Below, piece after piece: positions 9,447 through 16,688 of a stretch of DNA of 64,000 nt. Below the pieces are notes generated by a model. That model saw only the letters and a program-made list of their open reading frames with translations. It ran no database searches and was not told the DNA's origin. Location: NCBI RefSeq assembly GCF_017896165.1, contig NZ_JAFCNB010000011.1:1-64000 (forward strand). The letters run 5' to 3'. This stretch comes from Microbispora oryzae (lineage in GTDB: Bacteria > Actinomycetota > Actinomycetes > Streptosporangiales > Streptosporangiaceae). The number at the start of each line of letters is the position of its first letter. The first letter of the stretch is position 1. The position numbers and the translations under genes were made by a program.

Positions 9447-9779
9447 CTACCAAACCTCATCAACGAGTAGCTCCGCCGCAGGGTCAGCCTCGAGCCGCTC
9501 GTCGGGGATCGGCCGACCGCTGCGCAACGAAACTCCGTAGGTGCCGGCCTGCAGGCGCTCGCTGGCCCGATCGAGCGCAGCCAACCGTGCGCTGAGTTGC
9601 TCGGCTACAGCATCGTCGAGAAGCTCTTGGGCGAGCGGGTTCGCCGAATCGAAAACCGAGGTCCTCGCATCAGCGGCCGCCTCCAGGTCAGCCGCCCGCG
9701 CAGCGGCTGAGTACGTGAGCAGTTCCTTGATGCGGGCACGTTCACCTTCGATCAACTCATGTGCGTGGGTTGGGTCCAT
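9447..9779 (-). CDS. TraR/DksA-like protein lacking zinc-finger cysteines
   Basis: The 110-residue protein has the coiled-coil N-terminal half of DksA/TraR proteins and the C-terminal signature GTYGVSLRSGRPIPDERLEA. The four zinc-binding cysteines are replaced (the CxxC position reads SLRS and the second pair LLVD). DksA-family proteins bind in the RNA polymerase secondary channel and alter promoter responses, usually with ppGpp. Cysteine-free versions exist in other bacteria and can keep the fold. ATG 9779 is chosen over TTG 9785 because GGGAG lies six bases before it. A DevR-box-like site lies about 190 bases upstream. Confidence 0.72.
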   Translation of the reverse strand: MDPTHAHELIEGERARIKELLTYSAAARAADLEAAADARTSVFDSANPLAQELLDDAVAEQLSARLAALDRASERLQAGTYGVSLRSGRPIPDERLEADPAAELLVDEVW

Positions 9780-10002
9780 CTGCAACTCCCTGGTGGTGAC
9801 AATTGGCGATCAGCGTCGGCGGCGAGGCCCCAGCTGGCCGATCTTGCGGGGCGTTCGACACCGGTTGCGTCCACAGGCGTGGTGTAACTCCAAGCTGCTG
9901 ACGCAAGCGCCGGACATGGGGCGAGCCATCGTGTGACGGTCAGCGAGTTCCCGCCGAGGTTCTCGCAAAGGACACCAAGCCCTGTTCGCGGTGGGCCGGC
10001 GG

Positions 10003-10329
10003 TCACGGTTGGGCGCGACCCGGGGTAGGCGAAAACAACCACGAGCTGGAGCCCGAGATGTCGAGCCACGTGCCCCGAGGTGTCCGGGCCACTCGGGCGA
10101 CCATCGCCTCACACTCGCGACAGCGCAGCACAGTTCCCGGTCCGCCCATGTAGGCATGCAGCTGTCCGAATGCCTGTGCGGCGCCGCAGACACCGCAGCG
10201 GACAGTGACGACGGTCGGGTCACTGGCGAGGATCCCGGCAAACTCACCGGCAGCGGCGTTGCCGTCCAAGACCGCCCCTGACTCGGCGGCGCCGTCGGGC
10301 GCGGCCGGGGTCGAGAGATCCCAGGTCAT
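10003..10329 (-). CDS. DUF6510 family zinc-ribbon protein
   Basis: This 108-residue protein contains LDGNAAAGEFAGILASD, then two CxxC pairs (CGVCGAA and CRECEAM) about 30 residues apart that should form a zinc ribbon, and a C-terminal GTWLDISGSSSW strand. That pattern matches the DUF6510 family, whose function is unknown. ATG 10329 overlaps the ferredoxin-reductase stop codon (ATGA), so it is co-translated as the third gene of the sulfite-oxidase-like operon. Recurrent linkage with such an oxidoreductase would suggest a maturation or electron-transfer accessory role, which is inference. Confidence 0.8.
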   Translation of the reverse strand: MTWDLSTPAAPDGAAESGAVLDGNAAAGEFAGILASDPTVVTVRCGVCGAAQAFGQLHAYMGGPGTVLRCRECEAMVARVARTPRGTWLDISGSSSWLFSPTPGRAQP

Positions 10330-11147
10330 CGATCAACTCCTGTTGGTCCAAATCGTTCCGTGCGTATGCGATCGCCGGGGTATCCCACCTCGCGGAGCAG
10401 ACCTGTGGCGTGGTCGACGAAGCCAGAGGGGCCGCACACGTAGACCCGGGCCGCCAAAGGCTCCGGCCACGCGGACGGAGGTTGGATGTCCTCGACCGCG
10501 AGGTGGGAGGCGGGACGGGGATGCCCGTCGGGGACCTTGCGCGTGTAGACGAGGCGCACTTCTGCGGACCCTGGCGCGGACAGATCGGCCGACATCTGTT
10601 CCAGTTCAGGCCCGTACATGAGGTCGCGAGGGCCGCGAAGCGAATACACGAGCATCGTCGGCGTCGAGTCCTCCGCTCGCTTCCGGGCTCGCAGCATGGT
10701 GACCAGTGGCACCACCCCTGATCCGCCGGCGATCAGGAGTACCGGGCCGTCCCCGATGGATGGGTCCCCCGGCTCCCAGACGAACCATCCACCGATGGGC
10801 CCGCGTACCTCGAGCTCGTCACCGATCTCCATGATCTCCGCCAGGTACGGCGAGACCTCGCCGTGGGGTAGGAGGTCGACGGTGACCGCGACGCGGTTGG
10901 ACGTGGCAGGCTCTGCCAACGAGTAGCTGCGTTGGGCCGAGTAGCCGTCCGCGGAGGTGAGACGTACGTCTACGTGTTGACCGGGCAGGTGCCCGGTCCA
11001 GCCGGGAACACGTAGAACAAGTGTCCGGGAATGCCGGGACTGCGATTGCACACCGATGAGCGTCGCCTCGCGCCAGTGGTTCCCTGCTGGGGGAGTGGCT
11101 TCTACGGGGCCTTCGGCCGGGTCCTCGGTCTTGCTTGTGTCAGTCAC
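10326..11147 (-). CDS. Ferredoxin-NADP reductase-like FAD oxidoreductase
   Basis: The 273-residue flavoprotein has the FAD-binding RxYS motif (QRSYSLAEPA), a GxWF loop and a NAD(P)-binding domain with LLIAGGSGVVPLVTMLRA and VYVCGPSGFVD. It lacks any fused 2Fe-2S domain, so it needs a partner redox protein. GTG 11147 overlaps the end of the molybdopterin enzyme by eight bases and is preceded by GAGGAG. In this operon it is the obvious electron partner of the upstream sulfite-oxidase-like protein, probably passing electrons to or from a NAD(P) pool. Confidence 0.9.
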   Translation of the reverse strand: MTDTSKTEDPAEGPVEATPPAGNHWREATLIGVQSQSRHSRTLVLRVPGWTGHLPGQHVDVRLTSADGYSAQRSYSLAEPATSNRVAVTVDLLPHGEVSPYLAEIMEIGDELEVRGPIGGWFVWEPGDPSIGDGPVLLIAGGSGVVPLVTMLRARKRAEDSTPTMLVYSLRGPRDLMYGPELEQMSADLSAPGSAEVRLVYTRKVPDGHPRPASHLAVEDIQPPSAWPEPLAARVYVCGPSGFVDHATGLLREVGYPGDRIRTERFGPTGVDR

Positions 11148-11736
11148 CGGCGTACCGCTCCTCGCGCCACGGGTTCCCGTAGTGGTGATAGCCGAAGCTT
11201 TCCCAGAAGCCCGGCTCGTCGGAGCGCTGCATCGTGATGCCGTTCACCCACTTCGCGGATTTCCAGAAGTAGAGATGGGGCACCAGTAGCCTGGCCGGAC
11301 CACCGTGCTCGGCGGGAAGCGGCTCTCCTTCGTACTCGTACACGATCCAGGCCTTGCCGCCGACCAGGTCCTCCAACGGGAGGTTCGTGGTGTAGCCCCC
11401 GTACGAATGCACCATCGCGTATTCGTTGGAGGTCTCGATGTCCTCGAAGAAGGTGTCGAGCGCGACGCCCCGCCAGCGGGTCCCGAGTTTCGTCCACCGG
11501 GTCACGCAGTGGATGTCGACGTTGATCTCCTCAGAGGGCAAGGTCATCATCTCGCCCCAACTCCACCGCCTCGGCTTGCCGCTCTCGGGCGTGATTGTGA
11601 AGCTCCATTTATCCGTCGAGATCAGCTGCGTCGGCCCGGCCGTCAGCACGGGGAATCCGTGGGTCAGATGCTGGCCGGGCGGCAGATCGGCGGCACGCGG
11701 GTCGTGATGGCCGAAGAAGCCACGCGAGATTGTCAC
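11140..11736 (-). CDS. Sulfite oxidase-like molybdopterin-dependent oxidoreductase
   Basis: The protein belongs to the oxidoreductase molybdopterin-binding (SUOX/YedY-like) fold. The molybdenum-ligating cysteine is visible in VDIHCVTRWTKLGTRWRG, and the family motifs YGGYTTNLPLEDL and GGPARLLVPHLYFWKSAKWV follow. It lacks the C-terminal dimerisation domain and a haem domain, as in small actinobacterial members. I prefer GTG 11736 (198 residues), which has GGAAGAGAG upstream and gives the family-typical start ISRGFFGHHDP. ATG 11784 and TTG 11832 are in frame. No Tat signal is evident, so the enzyme is probably cytoplasmic. It heads the three-gene operon. Confidence 0.88.
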   Translation of the reverse strand: MTISRGFFGHHDPRAADLPPGQHLTHGFPVLTAGPTQLISTDKWSFTITPESGKPRRWSWGEMMTLPSEEINVDIHCVTRWTKLGTRWRGVALDTFFEDIETSNEYAMVHSYGGYTTNLPLEDLVGGKAWIVYEYEGEPLPAEHGGPARLLVPHLYFWKSAKWVNGITMQRSDEPGFWESFGYHHYGNPWREERYAGD

Positions 11737-12124
11737 CCTGTGCTCTCTTCCAGACCCAACGGTCTCTAGTGGAGGGCGTCTCATGATCGAGTTGATGGCG
11801 GAAGCTATCTTGTTATGGACTCTTTCGTCCAACTTAGGGTTCCGCTGTAACCGGTGTCAAAGCGCTCGCGGTCCGTCGCGCGCGCCGCGCTCTCCGGGGA
11901 CTGGCGAACATCATGTTGCGCGCCGCGGTAGGCCCTGTGGTTGAGCCGGTCGTTGGCCTTCGAGCGTGTGCTCATGCCTAGGCCGTTGTGGGCCGTCTTA
12001 GATTGCGAAACTTGGACTATATAGACCAGACTCCGACGAGGTGGCCGAGGGAAACGGGCCGTCGATCAATGCCCCTGGCCGGCCCTGTCGTGGTGCGACC
12101 AGGCCAACCGAGAAGGTGACCTCC
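11737..12124. other. Intergenic region without recognisable gene
   Basis: This gap separates two divergently transcribed genes. A TATATA run at 12018-12023 lies about 100 bases before the sigma-like gene and could be part of a -10 element, but no convincing -35 is present at normal spacing. I see no palindrome, RNA gene or coding fragment here. Confidence 0.4.
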
Positions 12125-12988
12125 ATGACTGATGGCAGATGTTCCGACGTGGTGCGATTCGGCGGCGATCTCAGCCTGGCACCTGAACACCTTCAGGATT
12201 CGTTGCCCGCCCATCTGGCTGGCTGCCCGGACTGCGCGTCGTATGTCTCACAGATCGCCACGACCCGCGAGCTCCTTGGACGACACTCTGGTCCCGCCGG
12301 CGTCCAGAACGACCTGGCCGGCGACACGATGCCGGTGGCGGAAGAGTCTCAGGCGATGGGCGCCGAGGCCTTGCGAAGTGCTCTCCTCACGCGTGCCGAA
12401 CTGCTTGACCCCGCGAACGCCGAGGACCTCGTCCAGCGATCGCTGGAAGTGGGCCTTGCTCTACAACGCAGAGATTCCCGCCCACGAGGGATCGTCGAGC
12501 TGACCAAAATCATGCACGCGCTCAGTGATGCCCAAATGCGGCTGGACGGCCACATAACACCCGCCGTCGACGTCAACGCGGCTGCCCGAGCCCGAGCGGG
12601 CTCACTCGAAGACCTCAACAGCGATGCCGATGAGCCTGAGCTCTTCTACCCAGATCTCTACCCAGGCGAGGACAGGATCGAGGAGTGGGCCGATAGCCGG
12701 AACCAGTGGCGCGACGGCGCAGAGATCCTGGGCCCGGAGGAAGTAGACGAGACCGGAGAGGTATATGACCTGATCGACAAGGCACTCGGCGAGCTGCCCG
12801 AGCCATTCGGCGAGCTTCTCGCGCTCGTCGATATACAGGGCAACGCGCTGGCCGACTCAGCGCGGGCACTTGGACTCGACGAGCTCTCGGGAACGGCCGC
12901 CTTGGCACGCGCCCGGAACCACGTCCGTGGCCGTCTCGACGAGTACCTGCGTGGTGCCGGGTCAACGGTGCAGGGTGTGCCCCGGTGA
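12125..12988 (+). CDS. Zinc-finger anti-sigma-like protein with sigma-70-like segments
   Basis: The 287-residue protein begins with an anti-sigma zinc motif H30-x3-C34-x2-C37 (PAHLAGCPDCASY). Residues about 82-122 (ALLTRAELLDPANAEDLVQR) resemble sigma region 2, where AEDLVQ is a hallmark of ECF factors. Residues about 218-282 (LGELPEPFGELLALVDIQGN, then ARNHVRGRLDEYL) resemble sigma region 4. A 90-residue acidic linker separates the two. This looks like an anti-sigma finger fused to a degenerate ECF sigma factor. It could be a self-regulated sigma factor or a decoy; the sequence does not decide. ATG 12125 has a GAAGG site; the frame is open to GTG 12041. Confidence 0.6.
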   Translation: MTDGRCSDVVRFGGDLSLAPEHLQDSLPAHLAGCPDCASYVSQIATTRELLGRHSGPAGVQNDLAGDTMPVAEESQAMGAEALRSALLTRAELLDPANAEDLVQRSLEVGLALQRRDSRPRGIVELTKIMHALSDAQMRLDGHITPAVDVNAAARARAGSLEDLNSDADEPELFYPDLYPGEDRIEEWADSRNQWRDGAEILGPEEVDETGEVYDLIDKALGELPEPFGELLALVDIQGNALADSARALGLDELSGTAALARARNHVRGRLDEYLRGAGSTVQGVPR

Positions 12989-13042
12989 GCCAAGAGAGCC
13001 CACGATTGGTACGGCGAGCCCCGGCCTGCGAGACACTTGGAG

Positions 13043-13171
13043 GGTGTTCGAAAAGTGGCGTTCAGGTAGCCGGTCGGGCTGGGAGTCGTGTGAGGTGCTG
13101 ATGGGGGAGGTTCCCCCATGCCTGACCATCGACTGCCTTACCCCACAGATCTCACCGATCAGGAATGGGCG
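13043..13171 (+). mobile_element. IS left-end remnant with transposase N terminus
   Basis: GGGTGTTCGAAAAGTGGCG at 13043 looks like the terminal inverted repeat of an IS5/IS4-type insertion sequence. A typical 70-bp leader and the start of a transposase follow (MPDHRLPYPTDLTDQEWA, 13118-13171; the DLT-D-WA motif is characteristic). The transposase reading frame then runs directly into an unrelated membrane gene. No right end was found in the next kilobase, so this is a deletion remnant. Confidence 0.65.
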
Positions 13172-13621
13172 ATGAACCGCCGCGCACTGGTGTGTTGGCT
13201 GGGTGCCATCCTTCTGTCCACCGTTCCCAACTGGGCTCTGTTGCCAGTAGATACAAAGATCTACATCTGCGCCTATATGGACACCGAAGGTGGATACTCC
13301 GGTCGTGATGTGCTCGGCCTTGGCTTCGGTGCGATGGCCGCTCTTCTTCCCTTCACCTTGATAGTGCTGGCCGTGGCCGCATGGCGATCACTGCCCCAAA
13401 GGCGTCGGCATTTGGCCTGGATAGGAGCGGGCGGGGCGTTCGCTACAGCCGCATACCATGCACTTTCGACCGTTGCGTTCTTCTCCCCATACTGCCCTGA
13501 GGGTTCGCAGGGACCAGGGTTCGTGTTTCTGCTCTATGGCGCTGTCGCCGCGCTCGTCCTGACCGCCGGCGCGATCGGAGCCGGAGACAAGCCCAACGCG
13601 GACGCTGAGACTCGGTCGTGA
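13172..13621 (+). CDS. Small integral membrane protein, fused in frame to an IS end
   Basis: From ATG 13172 the 149-residue protein has four predicted membrane helices (about residues 5-22, 45-68, 80-100 and 118-140) with a cysteine in each extracytoplasmic loop (YICAYMD and SPYCPEGS). The frame stays open upstream through 18 codons of an insertion-sequence transposase beginning at ATG 13118, so translation may start there and yield a hybrid. I do not recognise the family. The IS end has probably replaced the native promoter, and the gene may now depend on IS-borne signals or be silent. Confidence 0.55.
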   Translation: MNRRALVCWLGAILLSTVPNWALLPVDTKIYICAYMDTEGGYSGRDVLGLGFGAMAALLPFTLIVLAVAAWRSLPQRRRHLAWIGAGGAFATAAYHALSTVAFFSPYCPEGSQGPGFVFLLYGAVAALVLTAGAIGAGDKPNADAETRS

Positions 13622-13749
13622 GGGCGCAGGGCGTCGGTGAGGTTCGCCAGGACGGTGCTGGACGATCCGCGGCGCCACACTAAAGCTGCTTCGTGCGCCC
13701 GGGCAGTTCCACGCCGGCGAGCAAGCTGCCCATCTCAGTCACGCGCTCG

Positions 13750-13775
13750 ATTATGCAGGTATTCACCTGCCTAAT
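13750..13775. repeat. AT-edged palindrome in convergent gap
   Basis: ATTATGCAGGT and ACCTGCCTAAT are inverted repeats (one mismatch) around ATTC. The site lies between the convergent membrane and TetR genes and may be a weak terminator or a binding site. No U-tract follows. Confidence 0.35.
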
Positions 13776-13797
13776 GTCAACACGGCCGTCTGCGGCG

Positions 13798-14415
13798 TCA
13801 GTGTTCGGACGCGGCGATGCGAGTGAGGTGATAGCGCAGGATGTCCATGGCCTGCTCGGCGGTGCGCTGACCGAGCAGGACGCTGGTTCCCAGGCCGGCC
13901 GACATGGTGAGCAGCACGGCCGCCTCGCTCTCCGGGTCGAGGCCGGCGGCGATCTCCCCTGTGTCCCGGGCCTCGCGTAGCCGGTCGGCGATGAAGGTCT
14001 GCATCAGGTTGGGGGCGGCCAGGAAGGGCTGGGCGGCCAGCGCCGGATCGGTCACCGACAGAACCGCGTACGACGTGTAGACGAGGTGGAAGATCCGGCT
14101 CTCCTCGTCCGCGGGAACCGCCTGGCCGAGGATGGTCTCGACGACGCGCAGGGGGCTCGCGCCCGAGCCGGCCTCGCCCACCCGCTCCCGGACCCGCTCG
14201 CCCATCCGCTGCGCCAGATGCTGCAGCGCGAACAGCAGCAGCTTCTCCTTGGACTCGAAGTAGTACTGCACGACAGCCACCGCGAAGCCCGCCTCCGCCG
14301 CGACCGACCGCATGGTGACGGCGTGCAGTCCCTTACTCCCGGCGATGCGCAGGAGCGCCTCGGCGATCTGGGCGCGACGCTCGCCGTGGTCAGCCAGCTT
14401 CGGCATGGGGCTCAT
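13798..14415 (-). CDS. TetR-family transcriptional repressor
   Basis: This 205-residue regulator has a TetR N-terminal helix-turn-helix (ALLRIAGSKGLHAVTMRSVA, AEAGFAVAVVQYYFESKEKL) and a helical ligand domain of the TetR_C_6/BetI-like type. ATG 14415 and ATG 14406 are both possible starts. It is divergent from the alpha/beta hydrolase with only 53 bases between them, and that gap holds a perfect 26-bp palindrome. Autoregulation and repression of the hydrolase are therefore very likely. The ligand is probably a substrate or product of the hydrolase (inference). Confidence 0.92.
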   Translation of the reverse strand: MSPMPKLADHGERRAQIAEALLRIAGSKGLHAVTMRSVAAEAGFAVAVVQYYFESKEKLLLFALQHLAQRMGERVRERVGEAGSGASPLRVVETILGQAVPADEESRIFHLVYTSYAVLSVTDPALAAQPFLAAPNLMQTFIADRLREARDTGEIAAGLDPESEAAVLLTMSAGLGTSVLLGQRTAEQAMDILRYHLTRIAASEH

Positions 14416-14427
14416 TCTCTTACAGAT

Positions 14428-14453
14428 TTTGGTAGTACGATGGTACTACCAAA
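14428..14453. promoter_or_regulatory. Perfect palindromic TetR operator
   Basis: TTTGGTAGTAC (14428-14438) and GTACTACCAAA (14443-14453) are exact inverted repeats separated by GATG. The site occupies the middle of the 53-bp gap between the TetR gene and its divergent hydrolase gene, overlapping both expected promoters. Confidence 0.82.
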
Positions 14454-14468
14454 GTCGAGGAGGGTGGG

Positions 14469-15368
14469 ATGACCAGGACAGCCGTCGGCCGCTTTGTCAG
14501 CGACGAGGCGAGAGAGAGGTTCCTGAAGGCTTACGAGGAGGCCATGGGCCTGTGGCCCGGGCCTCGGGAGGAGTGCGACGTCGAAACCAGCTTCGGCGCC
14601 GTGCATGTGCATCGCGCCGGGGCCGGGCAGGGAGAGCCCATCGTGCTGCTGCACGGTCACGGCGGGAACTCCTCCAACTGGTACCCCCAGATCGAGGCGT
14701 TCGGCGAACACCACCCCGTCTACGCCATCGACACCATCGACGACCCCGGTCGCAGCGTCCAACACACCGTGATCAAGGACTCCCGGGACAATGCCGCCTG
14801 GGTGAACGAGGTGCTTGAGGGGCTCGGCCTGGAACGGGTCCACCTGGTCGGCCTGTCCTACGGCGGCTGGCTGACGCTCAACCAGGCCGTGTACGGCGCC
14901 GAACGCCTGGCCTCCGTCACCGTGCTCGACCCCGGCGGCCTGCAGAAGGTCCCCCTCCGCTTCCTGGTCAGCTCGGTCTGTGGCCTGTTCGCGATGCTCT
15001 TCCCTCGCCGGTTCCGGCCCTGGTTCGCGCGAGTGCTGGCCAACTACGCGCTGATCGCCCCGGCCCGGCTGATGGCGCCGATCATGCTGGGCACGCGTAC
15101 ATACCGTCCGTCCTACCGCCCGCCGGCCAGGCCCTTCACCGACGAGGAGTTGGGCTCGATACGTGTCCCCGCGCTCGTCGTGCTCGCCGGGCGCAGCACG
15201 CTGCTCAACCCCCGCAAGGCGCTGCGGCGCGCGAGCGCGCTCATCCCCGGCGTACGCGCGGAGATCGTGCCGCGCGTCGGCCACGGGCTTCCGCTGGAGG
15301 CGCCGGAACTGGTCAACGCCCGCGTACTGCGGTTCATCGACTCAGAAGCACATTCCCGATCCATGTGA
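14469..15368 (+). CDS. Alpha/beta hydrolase
   Basis: The 299-residue protein has the alpha/beta-hydrolase oxyanion motif LLHGHGG, the nucleophile elbow GLSYGG (serine near residue 137) and a C-terminal catalytic histidine in RVGHGLPLE. The acid residue probably lies in VVLAGRSTLL or nearby. A hydrophobic cap of about 70 residues (LRFLVSSVCGLFAMLFPRR region) suggests a lipophilic ester, lactone or epoxide substrate. No signal peptide is present. Its divergent TetR partner and shared palindrome imply substrate-induced expression. Confidence 0.88.
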   Translation: MTRTAVGRFVSDEARERFLKAYEEAMGLWPGPREECDVETSFGAVHVHRAGAGQGEPIVLLHGHGGNSSNWYPQIEAFGEHHPVYAIDTIDDPGRSVQHTVIKDSRDNAAWVNEVLEGLGLERVHLVGLSYGGWLTLNQAVYGAERLASVTVLDPGGLQKVPLRFLVSSVCGLFAMLFPRRFRPWFARVLANYALIAPARLMAPIMLGTRTYRPSYRPPARPFTDEELGSIRVPALVVLAGRSTLLNPRKALRRASALIPGVRAEIVPRVGHGLPLEAPELVNARVLRFIDSEAHSRSM

Positions 15369-15378
15369 TTTGGCGCGG

Positions 15379-15418
15379 CCGGCGCGTACGGGTTGCCATG
15401 CCCGCCCGTACGCGCCGG
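15379..15418. terminator. Bidirectional hairpin terminator
   Basis: Fourteen-base arms CCGGCGCGTACGGG and CCCGTACGCGCCGG pair perfectly around a 12-base loop and are followed on the + strand by TTGTTGTT. The hairpin lies between the convergent hydrolase and secreted-protein genes. Confidence 0.75.
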
Positions 15419-15443
15419 TTGTTGTTCGTGACGTCCTACGGGC

Positions 15444-16169
15444 TCAGCCGCAGTGGAGGAACGCGGTCGTGGTGCCCGCGGTGGTGACGAGGCCCGTCTT
15501 CACGTCGAGGACCACGATGGTGGCCGGCCCCGTCTGGTAGCTGCGGCACCAGACGTCCGCGACGTACTGCCATCCCGGCAGATTGCCGGAGGCGTCGGCG
15601 GTCAGCGTACCCAGCCCGTACGGCCCGGTGGTGCCGATCCCGACCGCGAAGAACCGTACCGTGCCGTTGGGCGTGAGCCCGCTGCCGTTGGCGAAGATGC
15701 GGCCGCCGAGCTGGTTCAGCGAGGTGGAGACGCTGACCCCGCCGTGCGGCGTCGCGCCCGGGTCCGCCAGTCGCAGTGCGGCGCTGGAGTTGTCGCTGTA
15801 TGCCTGGTCACGGCTCGCCGGCGGCACGCAGACGCGGTCCGAGGGCCGCGTCTCACGCCAGACGTAGCCCTGCTTGCAGGTGTCGGGCCCGTAGGGGCCG
15901 CCGTTCGGCTCCCGGCGCGACGGGCCCAGCGCGTTCTCCGTCGCGGTCTGGGTGCGGATCGCCGGCGTCACGCAGACCTGGTCGCCTGAGTAGGCCTCCC
16001 GCCACACGTACCCACTCGCGCAGGTGTACGGCCCGTACGGCAGGTCGGCCGCCGAAGCCGGTGAACTTACCACCACCAGGCTTGCCAGCAGCGCGACCAC
16101 GGCGGCCGGCCACGCCGGCATGCGCCACAGGGCGCCGGCTTTCTCGTCGACTTTTCTTTTGCCACGCAT
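15444..16169 (-). CDS. Secreted protein with two PYGP-C-x-YVWRE repeats
   Basis: From ATG 16169 (strong GAGGAGG site) the 241-residue protein has a signal peptide ending SSPASAA. Two repeats of about 45 residues follow, PYGPYTCASGYVWREAYSGD and PYGPDTCKQGYVWRETRPSD, each with a cysteine pair closing at VCVTPA or VCVPPA. The C-terminal 100 residues form a beta-rich domain ending in cysteine-containing strands. This repeat type recurs in secreted proteins of filamentous actinomycetes; its function is unknown. The open frame extends upstream to 16412 but without a ribosome site. It is convergent with the hydrolase. Confidence 0.8.
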   Translation of the reverse strand: MRGKRKVDEKAGALWRMPAWPAAVVALLASLVVVSSPASAADLPYGPYTCASGYVWREAYSGDQVCVTPAIRTQTATENALGPSRREPNGGPYGPDTCKQGYVWRETRPSDRVCVPPASRDQAYSDNSSAALRLADPGATPHGGVSVSTSLNQLGGRIFANGSGLTPNGTVRFFAVGIGTTGPYGLGTLTADASGNLPGWQYVADVWCRSYQTGPATIVVLDVKTGLVTTAGTTTAFLHCG

Positions 16170-16688
16170 CTTTCCTCCTCGGTTACCCGGGTCATAGCGG
16201 CCGACCAAAACGGCCGCAATTTGGAAAGCGGCACAAATGGCCGCCATTGTGGTCCGAAATCGGCGAGGAGCTGTGCGTCCTTCCTGCGTTCCACACAGGT
16301 ATCTCGCAGTGAAGATGCGTGTCAATCGGCATAATTTGCGGGTAATGCGATACGCGGCAAGGCGATCCCGGAAACGATTGAATCGCCGTGGTAGTGCGCA
16401 CGTTCTGTTCATGCGTGGGTGGCATCCCGGTCCGGTTCGACGCTGAAATTTCAGACCGTCCTCGCCGCCGACATCCCCACAACGGGAGTATTCCGGTCAG
16501 TGACCCTGCGTCGTTCCCGGTGACTCGTCGCCGGTCAGGCTCGCGTGAAGATCGCTCGCGGGCGCCAAGGCAGTGCCGTATCCGTGGAACAGTGGATGCC
16601 GATCAACACCCCGAAACGATCCGCCGGGCCGGCGCTCGCTTCGGCCGTGCCGTACGACAAGGCCGTACAACAAGGAGGAGACGACCGC
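16170..16688. other. 519-bp intergenic region with an inverted repeat
   Basis: Upstream of the divergent secreted-protein and MurG-like genes I see one clear structure: GCGGCCG (16197-16203) and CGGCCGC (16211-16217) around ACCAAAA. It lies just upstream of the secreted protein's ribosome site and is a candidate operator or attenuator. The rest has no recognisable RNA or gene. Open frames here are antisense pairs without ribosome sites. Confidence 0.4.
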
